Assembly: GCA_030411725.1 (NCBI GenBank)
Contig: MU839827.1
Location: 3,789,027 to 3,853,026, forward strand
Length of the DNA stretch: 64,000 nt
Source: Echria macrotheca
Taxonomy: Eukaryota > Ascomycota > Sordariomycetes > Sordariales > Schizotheciaceae
Direction of reading: 5' to 3'
Under the pieces are notes generated by a model that worked only from the letters and a program-made list of their open reading frames with translations, was not told the origin of the DNA and did no database searches. Both the position numbers and the translations under genes were made by a program. Positions 33,128 to 43,009 of this stretch are shown piece by piece; the first letter of the stretch is position 1, and the number at the start of each line of letters is the position of its first letter.

Positions 33128-34725
33128 ATGTCGTATCGACGAGGAGGAGTCAACGTCTCCCAGTATCTCCGCAACCTCAATGTGCAGGAGCCGGCTCTGG
33201 AGGAGACGTTTGTTACCGATGATGACCTCGCACTCTTTACCAACACGGAATTCTTCGACTTTGAGACGGGCCAGAACACAGACTACCAAGCCCCGCCAGT
33301 CAAGCCAGACACGACGACTCAGAGCACACCGGTCGACGATGTCGCACCTACGGATCCTCTTTTGACAGATTTCTCAACCAACATTGAATTCATGCAAGGT
33401 GTGTATTTCTCATTTTGAGACTCATTTGAGTGTCTTGTCGCCCCGAGCGCCATTGCGAGTTGTTTTCACTTTCATTTTTCTTGTTCCTCGTCCTCAAGGG
33501 CCAGCAAAGTCAAAGTCGTCATTCGGGATGGACCCTGAATGCAAGCCGGCGGGTCCCGGTGAGGCGAGTGCCTCCCAGGACACAACATGTGAGAGTTGAG
33601 CTCTCAGAAGTGGCACGGCAAGGCAGCCGGTCGGTGTGCAGCCCACCAAAGAGAAGGCATTTTCTTATCACGACCGAATCGGCACGATGGACGGCACCCC
33701 ACACTTTTGGAGGAGAGGCTGCCCCCGTGCTCTGGACGGCTTCTTGATTGGGGAGGGGTTGGCACAACAGATGCAGGCGGCGGTCCTGGGAGCACGAGGA
33801 GTCTGGGGGTCGGGCGGACGGGGTGTGAGTGTATGCGCCTCGTCTGGCGCTGACAAATGAAGGCGGCTGCCGAGATGGTGTCATTCCCCGTGACTTGCTG
33901 GATATTGCACCATCGCCCATGGGGCATCAACACTGGCTATTCGGCCGGCCTTGCATCTGGCTCATTCCGCCCGGGCCTCCGCCTCTTCATTGGCGCCGCA
34001 GCCGTCCCGGGTCCTGTCAACTGCCCTTCTTTTTTCCTTTTAGCTCCGGACTATGATGCATTGGGCTTGTTTCGACCTTTAGACTTTTGCTTGCTGACCA
34101 TGGTGGCACAATGGCTCCAGGCGACTTCAACTTTGGGGATTTTGGCAGCAACTACACCTCGCCCACCATCCCGTCGTTCCCCGAGAGCTTAGGGAACCTC
34201 CAGCCGATCCAGCCCAACCCGCAGACCGCCTATCCGCCGCCCGTCTCGCAGCACCAGCCAGGGTATGTACCATCCGCTCCCCCGGCACGGGGGGAGAAGC
34301 GCAAAGCTGAGTCCCTTAGCACGAGTCAACGCATCCTCAGCTTCGAGGAGGCGTCGCGCCTGGCGGCCGAGGAGGACAAGCGGAAGCGGAACACGGCTGC
34401 CAGCGCCCGCTTCCGCATCAAGAAGAAGCAGCGCGAGCAGGCGCTCGAGAAGTCGGCCAAGGAGATGGCGGACAAGGTGACGATGCTCGAAGGCCGCATC
34501 TCAGCGCTCGAGACGGAGAACAAGTGGCTTAAGAGCCTGGTGACGGAGAAGCACGGCGGCAAGGACGACATACTCAAGAAGCTGCTCAAGGAGTTTGCCG
34601 CTCAGGAGTCAAAAGGGCCGGCCAGCTCGACTGGGAGCAGCGACGAGGATGAGAGCAGCATCACCGCCTCGGGATCGACGATAGCTGCCGATGAGTCGGA
34701 TTCGAAGAGGTCGAAGAAGAACTAG
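33128..34725 (+). CDS. bZIP transcription factor of the CYS-3/MetR/Zip1 type
   Basis: Exons 33128-33398 and 34121-34725 join across a GTGTGT...CTCCAG intron of 722 nt (phase 1) to give 291 residues. The N-terminus (YRRGGVNVSQYLRNLN, then DDLALFTNTEFFDFETGQ) is the conserved head of fungal sulfur-regulator bZIPs. The basic region is at about 177-195 (KRKRNTAASARFRIKKKQRE), followed by heptads at Leu199, Met206, Leu213, Leu220 and Leu227. Residues after 245 are Ser/acidic. CYS-3/MetR activates sulfur assimilation genes and is a target of SCF(Scon2/MetB) control (family knowledge); the ortholog name is probable, not proven. The joined reading ...FMQGDFNFGDF is clean. An ATG at 34111, just before the acceptor, is in frame with exon 2 and would open a short form if the intron were kept. 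The first intron is unusually long for this window. Confidence 0.87.
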
Positions 34726-35162
34726 GAGGCGCCGCGGCGCGGTGGTTTCATTGAGGCGGTGCTATTGCTGTTGGGAGTATATACCATCATGGTTTGGGCG
34801 TTCTTGCGCGGTTCGAGCGGACGTGGTTGGTTTGGTTTTTTGGGTTTTGGCTTCTACAGGCGAATATCAAAGGGGACGACGGGACGGGAAAGTTGAAGGG
34901 GTGACATCCCACGACGCCATGGCTCATGATTGAAATGAGTTTCCTTGAGTGTAGGCGGGAAACGAGAGAGAGGGTGTAAAGTCTTGACCATTCACAATGT
35001 TTATAATTTCTGTGTATCCGAGTCTTGACGCATTTGATGGCATATTTGTCTGATCTGATACGGAGGAGTACATACAAACCCAAAGACACAGTTTTATTAC
35101 CAGTGTTACATACAAGATGACAAAGTGATTCATTCTCTATGCTAGTGTATTGTCGTACTATT
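34726..35162. other. Intergenic, convergent 3' ends
   Basis: This 437-bp region lies between the bZIP stop and the stop of the following reverse-strand gene. It probably holds both 3' UTRs. No gene or repeat was recognised. Confidence 0.6.
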
Positions 35163-35849
35163 CTAGGAAGAAGAAGAAGCCTGCTGTTTATCTCCTCTCA
35201 GATTAGCAAGCCGGAGCTGATTCCGCTTGCCCAGGATGCGCAGCGTGTTCTGGCGCTCGATCTCGGCCATCTCGGCCCAGTTGGCGATGCGGCTCAGCGT
35301 GCCGTCGCGGCCGACGACCATTGGTCCTAGCGCGTCGAGGATGACGGGGGCGCCGTTGACTTCTACTACTTTTGTGTTTTTTTGTTCTTCTGGGGATGCT
35401 TCGTCTGGGGCTGGGAGGGCGGGGAGGGGGTGTTTGCCGGCCTGGGAGGATGTGGTTGCGGTGGTGGTTGTGGTTGTGCTGGCAGTAGGGTTAGTGGTGG
35501 TGGATTCAGGTTCGGGTTCGGGTGCTGCTTCGATGGTTACGCGGGGTGCAGCAGCCGCCGCCGCTGGATGGGTTTGAGGGGAGGAGTTAGGGGGTGATGG
35601 TGAGATGTCGGGGCGAGGTGGCGTGCTTGTGCTTGGTGTTCCTGCCTCGGGGACGGAAGTGGTGGTGGTGGTGTCGCGTGCGGGGAGGGACATGGTTCGG
35701 GAGGAAGAACAAGGAGAGGAGTGGATGTAGTAGTAGTAGGGGTTGTTCCTTTTGATGCTAGGAGTCGTCCGGGGGAGGTTGCGGAGAGTGGTGGTGGCAG
35801 TCCAGGTCACGACGGTACGGGCACGGGAGAGGATCCCGGTGGGGGTCAT
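35163..35849 (-). CDS. Fungal conserved protein of unknown function
   Basis: A single exon of 228 codons. The N-terminal 58 residues contain no Asp or Glu and many Arg, Ser and Thr, which fits a mitochondrial presequence. An alternative start at Met53 (35693) would remove it. Residues about 59-160 are Thr/Pro/Ser/Ala-rich and probably disordered. The last 60-70 residues are compact: a VVEVNGAPVILDALGPMVVGR block, then DGTLSRIANWAEM and IERQNTLRILGKRNQLRL, a pattern I have the impression of from unnamed proteins of many filamentous ascomycetes. I know no function. The small conserved block, with a helix-forming basic end, may be a protein-interaction module. Confidence 0.72.
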   Translation of the reverse strand: MTPTGILSRARTVVTWTATTTLRNLPRTTPSIKRNNPYYYYIHSSPCSSSRTMSLPARDTTTTTSVPEAGTPSTSTPPRPDISPSPPNSSPQTHPAAAAAAPRVTIEAAPEPEPESTTTNPTASTTTTTTATTSSQAGKHPLPALPAPDEASPEEQKNTKVVEVNGAPVILDALGPMVVGRDGTLSRIANWAEMAEIERQNTLRILGKRNQLRLANLRGDKQQASSSS

Positions 35850-35924
35850 GAATGCGCCTTGCCTTCCAAGTTGTTGGCTGGCGCTGGCCCGTGATGGTTG
35901 ATGGTTTTCTGAAGAGTGACTGGA

Positions 35925-35944
35925 CTCTCTCTCTCTCTCTCTCT
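35925..35944. repeat. (CT)10 microsatellite
   Basis: Ten CT units, about 75 bp upstream of the start codon of the fungal conserved protein (GA-rich on its sense strand). Confidence 0.92.
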
Positions 35945-38078
35945 TCCGGAGGGTGAATTGAGGGTCGAGGGTACCGAATAATTAGGCCGAGATGGGAAAG
36001 TGGTAGGATGAGACTGCTGCTAATGCTGCAGCAGGTGTGAGATCTTGCTTGTTTGGATGAGCCGGCGGTTTGTTTTGGTAGTTTTAGTTGATGATCTGAT
36101 CGTGGGGGTGTGGTTGAACAAGGTCGTCGATCGGGATCCGAAGTTGCAGCGGGCTAGGCGTGCTGGGCTGGCAGTTTCGGTGGTGGTTGGTGGTTGGCGG
36201 TGGTTTGTGGTTCGGCCGGATTGCGTGATGGACCGGGTTGAACACGCAAAGTTTTGGTCGAGATTGAGATGGGCGGAAAATTGGTCTCTACCGGCTTGCA
36301 CACACGTTTATGCTTTTTTATTCTGACGGGGGGGAAGGATTTATATTGAGATGGAGATTGAGAACGGCTTTTCGGTTTATGATGTTGATGTGACTCGTGG
36401 TTGTGGTTTTTGAAGGGGCATGTTTGGAACCGTCTAGAAACACGCTGCAGTGGTCGTTTGGTCAAGGTGAGGGCTCGGTGAGAGAATGCCAAGACTTTTA
36501 TCACGACAACAACGTACATGCATGCATACAGTTAGTTCCCGTTCCACATACATTACACAAAATTCATATAGAATGAGAATGGCAATTGCGGTACGGAATG
36601 GCGAAATCGACAAAATGGCGACCTGCGCTCCAACAGCACCCACTACGGAGTATGCCTTCGGACAGGACTATGGATATTCTAGGGGGCACACTTTAAAATC
36701 ATCCTTGGTAGGATAAACCCGTTGCCCAAAGTATTGGCTGTCCAGAATAAAATAGGAACATAGAGATCCAAGTCAGGTAGGTAAAATGTCCATTGTAACC
36801 CAACCCCCAACCAAGTACAAAGCCAGAGAGCCCCCATGTTAAAATCACGTAACGCCTATTAAACGTGGACACCTACACTACACTAGGTAATAATGGTCCG
36901 AATCCTCCTTCACAGAACCTGACAATAGCCTTCCCGACATTTCCCTTGTACAATACCCGAGGCAGGAGCCAAGCTGACTGTCAGCCCCCCTCATCCAAGA
37001 CCTAGGGGGCAAAAAGGGGACCAACTGGCCCCGTGGAGACTAGTAAACTAGGACAGCATCCCACGCCACGCCTCACTAAGTGAGTGGTCCCCTCATGCAA
37101 GCCTTCATCAGCTGAGCCTTTGTCCGTCCGTCCGTTCAGCTCCTCTCTTCTTCCCCGCCCCTCACCCAGGTCTCCTGCCGAGGGCCGAGCGTGCAAGGCC
37201 GCCAGGGAAGACAACAGAGTTTTCGGGGTGTGGGGGACGCGGAAGAGTCTAGACCCTGCGATGCGTGGCTGGCCAGCTAGCAGGAAGCTGTCGGTAAGGC
37301 TGACACAACCTAGAGTACCTAGATACCGGAGTAGAGAGATCTCGTCGGTATACCCAGTTCGGTCTGGAGAAAAAAATTGGCACACACACGCCTTGGGTCT
37401 TGGGGGTCCCTCCTCACTTTCCCTTTGTTGTCATCCCTTTTTATTATTATTATTATTTATCTTGAGCCGTAAGAAGCCGGAGGCTACCACCCCTTAAGGG
37501 GGTAAGCGGTCTCTCTTCTGAGTGGTTATAGCAAACGAGTGCCTTCTGTCCATTCCTTTTTACTATTGTTGTCATTCCTTTCTCTTGTCTTTTCTCAGTG
37601 CTCAACGATCATCCGCTTATGAGCTGTCAACAGTAGACACCACCAGCACGTATGTGCAGGATGCTGTCCCTTGGCAAGTTGGAATACAGGTTACGGTTTT
37701 GTGCCAAGGCGTAAACAGTCTGCATACTTTCTTCCACCCGTCTGTCTGTCTTGCTATTAGCACCTAACCTAGGTACCTCCCACTACACACTCATCAGCCT
37801 TTTCTCGAGTAACAAGCCAGCAACGAAAAGGGCCATAAGTCGTTGAAACCACGAAAAGAGGGCGTATAAGCGGGTAACCCGACGGCCTGAGCCTACGAGA
37901 TTTACACCCATAGAGTAAAACGAACAAGGCAAATTTCTATTCTGACCAGTTGATGAATGCTAGTAGGTACGGATCATGTGCCTCGTTTTCATTACTGCGT
38001 ATACTAGGTAAACAACGCCTTTCCCCTTTTTACTCGGCTCCCAGCTTCTTCTCGACTGTCAACGAATTATTACCATCA

Positions 38079-38104
38079 ACACACACACACACACACACAC
38101 ACAC
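38079..38104. repeat. (AC)13 microsatellite
   Basis: Thirteen AC units about 100 bp beyond the stop of the reductase-like gene, hence probably in its 3' UTR or just past it. Confidence 0.92.
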
Positions 38105-38201
38105 CACACTCCTCACAAGAAACCCAACCCAACCTCCAACACAAGACCAAGACCAACCCTCGGCACAACAACACCACACATCTCCCCTTCCTCAACTTAG
38201 C

Positions 38202-39086
38202 TCAGATAACCCCCGGAATAACAGCCCACTTCCTCCCCACCTTCTCCTCCCCAAACCGCTCAACATACCACCTTTTCCCCCTAACAGCGCGCGGCAACAT
38301 AGCCGTAACCTCATTGACAAAGAAACACCTCGCCGGCGCACACCCCCACCCAGCCGCCATCCAGAAGCCAAACCACTCGACCCACTCGACAAAGTAATGC
38401 GGGTAGAGCATATACTTGAACAGCCCCGCCGTCGGAATCTCATAATGTTTTTCGATCGTCTTCTTCCCCCCCTTCCCCATACCTCCCTGTTCCTTCGCAA
38501 CCCTTTCCTGCCTCGCCATCTCCCGCCTCCGAATCTCCCTCAGCTCGTCATCATGAAAATAATTCGCCGCCAGTCCCACATAAAACACCGCAATCCCGAC
38601 CGCGAACTGCCCCGTCCCCACTTTACTAGTATCCCAATCTTCTGTAGAAATAGGCCCATACGCCGCAAGCCAGCTCCCGATACACAGCCCGTTACAGACC
38701 TGGAACGTCAGCGCGGCGAGCCACACCCCGATATGCAGCGGCGACATGCTCGGCTGGATGAGCGGAAACAAGATCGCGCGGTAGCAGTAGTGGATCACGA
38801 AGAGGCCTGCTAGGACTTGGTTCTGCCACGGTAAACCGGAAGATGGTGACAAAGTGCGCATGGTGTAGAGTAGCGTCAAGAAGCCGGGGGCTTCCATCGT
38901 CATCCACCCGATGCGGCCGGGCAGGTTGAGGCGCGAGGTGATGCTCGTCTTGCCCATCGGGTACCAGGGCGTGAGCCATTGGAGGGATGAGAGGAGGGGG
39001 TAGAGGGTCCAGAGGAAGAGGAGGGTTTCGTAGTTTTCCCGTGAGGGGGGGTAGTAGCCTGGGATTAGGCCTGGGGAGGTAGTCAT
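38202..39086 (-). CDS. Steroid 5-alpha-reductase (SRD5A)-like membrane oxidoreductase
   Basis: A single exon of 294 codons. Several hydrophobic segments span the protein. The C-terminal half has the family signature: a GMGKGGKKTIEKHYEIPTAG stretch, then FKYMLYPHYFVEWVEWFGFW and a terminal RGKRWYVERFGEEK followed by a hydrophobic IPGVI end. This matches the 3-oxo-5-alpha-steroid 4-dehydrogenase C-terminal domain, where the PHYFxEW motif is diagnostic. Members reduce double bonds of lipids such as steroids, polyprenols or very-long-chain enoyl-CoA at the ER, using NADPH. Length and the short N-terminus fit SRD5A1-like proteins better than the ubiquitin-like-domain enoyl reductase Tsc13. The physiological substrate here is unknown. 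Confidence 0.88.
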   Translation of the reverse strand: MTTSPGLIPGYYPPSRENYETLLFLWTLYPLLSSLQWLTPWYPMGKTSITSRLNLPGRIGWMTMEAPGFLTLLYTMRTLSPSSGLPWQNQVLAGLFVIHYCYRAILFPLIQPSMSPLHIGVWLAALTFQVCNGLCIGSWLAAYGPISTEDWDTSKVGTGQFAVGIAVFYVGLAANYFHDDELREIRRREMARQERVAKEQGGMGKGGKKTIEKHYEIPTAGLFKYMLYPHYFVEWVEWFGFWMAAGWGCAPARCFFVNEVTAMLPRAVRGKRWYVERFGEEKVGRKWAVIPGVI

Positions 39087-40195
39087 TTTGATGATGTGCG
39101 CTCTGTGTGTTGTTTGGTGTTCTTGAAGTTTGAGGTTGGCGCGTGATGTTGTTGATGTTGTGTGAAATGCCCCGGTGGTTGTTGCTGTGTTTTTTGTTCC
39201 TTCCCCCGCTTGTGTGGTAGGTATATGGTCGGCAGATTTTAATCAGCCCCCTTCCCGCTCTTTCATCAATCTCAACTGTGCCCTCTCAGTTGACGTAGGT
39301 TGGTAGAAAGAGAGTCCAACGTAATCCGAGACGCGTGTTTCCCCGACTCCGAATAAATGCGATCCAGGTGTTCGGTACGCGCCCTCAAGATCGGATCGCT
39401 ACCACCTTCCCACTCGTCCCCTCCGGCTGGCTGGCTGACGACGACAAAAAAGCGAAAAAGCGAGGGGACCAATCGAAAAGTAGTCTCTCCCCTCCAAAAA
39501 AAAAATCGCCGGTGCGGTGAGAGCCCCGTCAATACTAGGTTAAAACTCGGTGTCCTGAATCCAAAATCCCCAAGAAAAGCAAGGAACGAAAGAAGCGGTA
39601 TGTAAATCGAGACGCTGCGGAAACACCCCGGTTTATATCCTCTCTCGCCCTCCCCGATCGAAAAACAACCCGTGATCTCAATTCAATCCCGCTAAATGTA
39701 ACCCAAAAAACACACCACGTATCCCATACCATTCATTCCCTCCAAATCCCAAGACTAGAGTCTACTAAAATGAACCTCACTTTCCCACCCGACAAATGAT
39801 GTCAAAGAAGCAACAATCCTCACCAATGACGCCCCGCTTTTGTTGTTCTGCGCTAATGTCTGCCGACGCCGTACGGAACAAGCCGCTAAGAACTTTGTTG
39901 GTTCCCTCGTTCCCCTTGGACCAACCAGAGGCCTTCCCGTCCCATCCGATAAGTTACCCTTGTCATCGAGCTCACTTTGACCCTCCAACATAACTTGCTC
40001 GGATTTCACGTTAGAGCTCGGAATTATCACAGTCAACCAAACATCTGAAGGATCAAGGACACAGTTCGGAATCTGTGATTGTGACTACCAACTCCTCATA
40101 AGCCATGTACTCCTTGCTGACAATGTCTATCCCCATCAAGCTGGACCTATATGCCAGCGTCATACCTTTTCATCCATGCTTGTCTATTCCGTATC
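39087..40195. other. Intergenic, 1.1 kb
   Basis: This region holds the upstream part of the SRD5A-like gene and the 3' side of the MINDY gene; both genes run leftward. A 93-codon reverse open frame at 39755-40036 has no recognised relative. Nothing else stands out. Confidence 0.5.
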
Positions 40196-43009
40196 TTACA
40201 TGACAACGCAGTCCCTATCCCTACTGGCACCGCCGCCCGCCACCTGCGCAGGAGGCACACCCGGTCGCAACCTCATCGGTACGCCTCCGCCAGGCCCTGT
40301 GTTCCTCCGCACATTCATCGGCGACGTGCCAGGCCCCGGCTGGGTGGGTGCCTGCGCCCCAGTGGACGAGCTCTCGCCATTGCCCAGTGTGCTCGCCGGA
40401 TGAGCAGGATGTCCCGACGGCGGCACATACGGCGTCTGCTTCGCCGCCTGCTCGTAGCTGGGCGGTGCATCATCAACCCCTTCGTCGGCAGCTCGATTCA
40501 CGGCTGGCGCCCGAGACGGCGGAATCAATGACCGGACCGTTTGCGTTTGCGGCCTAGCCCGGAGACCCGTCTGGCTGGATGTCGTCGTCACAGGGATATT
40601 AACCCCGTTCGAGCTGCGACGGGCCGGCGCAGACTGACCCGACAATGCAAGCGAAGTCTGCGACCCCCCGCGGCCAGAAGCATGGCCTCCTCCACGAGAG
40701 TTAGCACCACCTCGCCCGCCCCGCTGGTTGGGTCGAGCTTGTTGCTCGATGAACTGCTCCGACAACAAACTCTCCCGACGCCGACGTTCCTGCTCGGCCC
40801 GGTGATGCTCGTTCTCTTCCTCTTGAAGCTGCAGAGCCAGGGCAAGGTCTCGGTCTGCTTGCTCGGTCGCGTCGCCCTCGCCTTGTCCCTGTTCCGACGC
40901 CTGATTCCTCCCTCTTCGTTGAACCGTAGTCCAACCCTCATTGTTACCCTGTGGCGCTGGCTCCTGGTAGCTTGAACGGTGCTGGTCCGTGTGGGAAGCA
41001 CCGCCAACAAGTCTGAAGTCCCCGGAGAAAAACTCGGCCCGCTCTCCGTTGACATCAACCAAAGATTCCCACACCACTTCAGCGTGTCCCGCATAACCGG
41101 CGTCCGTCACAAGAGTAAGGAGTTCTTGCGTCTGCGGGTGCTTGTAGAGGGTAGAAAAGTGGTCGTTGCGGAACAAAATGGCTACAGAGCCGGGTCTCAT
41201 GGACTTTCGGATCACCTCCAGGCCCCACTTGGTGAGTTGCGTTGCCGAGATGCTCAAGAACGACTTGATAGTCAGGATGTCCTGGTAGATTTGCTGCTCC
41301 TCCTCCGTCAGACCGGCCCCGTGTGTGTTGCTCAGCTTGTCCTCGAGCTCCTCCTCGCGGAACAGCAGGTTCTGTGTATCCTCATACGATACCGCCTGCC
41401 GGATAAAAGAGTCGTAGACCGGATCATCCCTGGCCGGCAACCAGCCATGGATAAGGGGAATGGAGAAAGTCGCGTACAGGGCCATCTCCTTGGTATCTTC
41501 AAAGGTACCCGGAATCGTATCGCCGCGCTCGGTAGGGTGCAGATGTGTCAGAGACGTCCGCTTGAATGCTGTGAGGACTTCGGGTGTTGGGACGAAGCGT
41601 GGGTTGACGTTCATGCCGGTATGGAGGCCCTTGAGGAACTCGTAGAGCTCCGTGACATCGGGCAGCTCGCTATCTGGCGCCATCCGTCTCTCCGACATCA
41701 GTTCGTCGAAGACGGCATTCAGCAAAAATTCCAGGCTCACTTGCTCCCGTGATCGGAGCGCGTTCACCAGCGACGTAGTCTTGTCCGCCGGTGTTGTGAG
41801 AGTCAACGCGTTCACCAACGCAACCAGAGGACACGGCCCGTTGGCGTTCTGGACGAGTATTGGTGACGTCCTAGGGTTCTTAGCCGCGCTGACGTCGTAC
41901 CAGTTGATGTTCTTGATCTGGTACGTCTCGGATTTGTCGACCGGCCGTGCGGGAAGAGCCGGTGCCCTCTCTGCAGACCTCCGTGGTGGAAGCTCCGGCG
42001 GTTGATCCTGTGGTTGTGTATCTGCCGACATAGTACCCTCCTCATGTCCGTCATCGCCGTCAATGAGCCTGTCCCACTCACTACGTTTTGGAGGCGGTCC
42101 CGGTGGCGCCTCGACGTCGATCAGATTCCAATCATCCATCACACCGGCTGAGCTAGCATTCGGAATCTGCGGAGGCCTAGCCGGTGCCTTCCCCTTATCA
42201 ACGGTGCCTAGATCATCCCAGGCATGTGCATCTTCCATGACCTCATTGGGTGGAGGAAGAGCTGGTGAAGGCCCTTTCTTTGGGACCTCGTCTTCCCACC
42301 CTGCCGACCCTTCGTCCGACGGCAACGAAACAAGAGCTGGCGAGTTCGATGCTCCCGGCGTGGCTTGTCGAGACGGCTTCGCCGAGTCCCAGACGGCAGC
42401 ACTTCCACCTTCCGCGTATGTAGGCTCCGTCAATAGATCGACAGTCGGTGTTCCTCTCTTCTCCTCCGCTGCAGGTTGCCATGGATTCTTAGTCGAGTCG
42501 CTCACACTGAGCTGGGAGAATGATCGCGTGGGGACCGTCGGCATAGGAGATGTTCCGCCGAGCTGTAGCTCATCTTGACTGTTGGCCGAGATCTTCCTCT
42601 TGAAGGGGTTGGTCTCGACCTTCCCACTTCCTGGTCTCAGCACAGTCGGTACCCGGAGAATGTCCTTAGCATCCTCCCCGGCCGCTGTTGCCGCTCCGTC
42701 GGTGACCTTAACACCGCCGGTGCCGGGTCTCAGGACGGTCGGTACTCGTGCTACTTCGCTGCTTTGTTGCTCTTGAACATTGCCAGCCGGGCCTGCATCA
42801 TCCCATACATGATCGTCCCCCAAACTGCCGTAGCTCGCTGCCGACGCGGGCCTCAAAGAAGGGGGGATTTGCTCGGTGCTCTGCTGCGATGAGTCGCCGG
42901 CCCAGACATTCTCGACGTCCGAGGGCTGTCTGGCGCCGTGCATTGTCGGTTCTGCCTGTGCCTCCGAATTGACCATCGTGTTCTGGGGGAGTGGTTTTCG
43001 TGTGACCAT
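40196..43009 (-). CDS. MINDY-family deubiquitinase with C-terminal CaaX box
   Basis: A single exon of 937 codons. The catalytic domain (about 362-670) begins YQIKNINWYDV and contains QNANGPCPLVALVNAL with catalytic Cys393 and Gln387, and FRNDHFSTLYKH with His617: the MINDY (DUF544) triad region. Downstream, residues 719-733 (DRDLALALQLQEEEN) fit a ubiquitin-binding MIU helix. MINDY enzymes trim long Lys48-linked ubiquitin chains (family knowledge). The protein ends in CVVM, a CaaX motif predicted to be farnesylated, so membrane attachment is likely. The N-terminal 355 residues are disordered with repeated tryptophan-acidic motifs and repeated VPTVLRPG segments. The C-terminal third is Gln/Arg/Gly-rich. 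The first ATG is used; another lies 11 codons in. Confidence 0.93.
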   Translation of the reverse strand: MVTRKPLPQNTMVNSEAQAEPTMHGARQPSDVENVWAGDSSQQSTEQIPPSLRPASAASYGSLGDDHVWDDAGPAGNVQEQQSSEVARVPTVLRPGTGGVKVTDGAATAAGEDAKDILRVPTVLRPGSGKVETNPFKRKISANSQDELQLGGTSPMPTVPTRSFSQLSVSDSTKNPWQPAAEEKRGTPTVDLLTEPTYAEGGSAAVWDSAKPSRQATPGASNSPALVSLPSDEGSAGWEDEVPKKGPSPALPPPNEVMEDAHAWDDLGTVDKGKAPARPPQIPNASSAGVMDDWNLIDVEAPPGPPPKRSEWDRLIDGDDGHEEGTMSADTQPQDQPPELPPRRSAERAPALPARPVDKSETYQIKNINWYDVSAAKNPRTSPILVQNANGPCPLVALVNALTLTTPADKTTSLVNALRSREQVSLEFLLNAVFDELMSERRMAPDSELPDVTELYEFLKGLHTGMNVNPRFVPTPEVLTAFKRTSLTHLHPTERGDTIPGTFEDTKEMALYATFSIPLIHGWLPARDDPVYDSFIRQAVSYEDTQNLLFREEELEDKLSNTHGAGLTEEEQQIYQDILTIKSFLSISATQLTKWGLEVIRKSMRPGSVAILFRNDHFSTLYKHPQTQELLTLVTDAGYAGHAEVVWESLVDVNGERAEFFSGDFRLVGGASHTDQHRSSYQEPAPQGNNEGWTTVQRRGRNQASEQGQGEGDATEQADRDLALALQLQEEENEHHRAEQERRRRESLLSEQFIEQQARPNQRGGRGGANSRGGGHASGRGGSQTSLALSGQSAPARRSSNGVNIPVTTTSSQTGLRARPQTQTVRSLIPPSRAPAVNRAADEGVDDAPPSYEQAAKQTPYVPPSGHPAHPASTLGNGESSSTGAQAPTQPGPGTSPMNVRRNTGPGGGVPMRLRPGVPPAQVAGGGASRDRDCVVM

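Larger units (their letters stand above)
35850..38201. other. Intergenic, 2.35 kb, with microsatellites
   Basis: This region lies between two leftward genes. It contains a (CT)10 run at 35925-35944, a short ATT run near 37441 and a (AC)13 run at 38079-38104. The open frames look like chance frames. The promoter of the fungal conserved protein is at its left end. Confidence 0.55.

Noticed and set aside
34100..34111. tRNA-like A-box (TGGCACAATGG) in the bZIP intron
   Set aside because: No B-box or cloverleaf partner is present at a suitable distance; also overlaps the splice acceptor.
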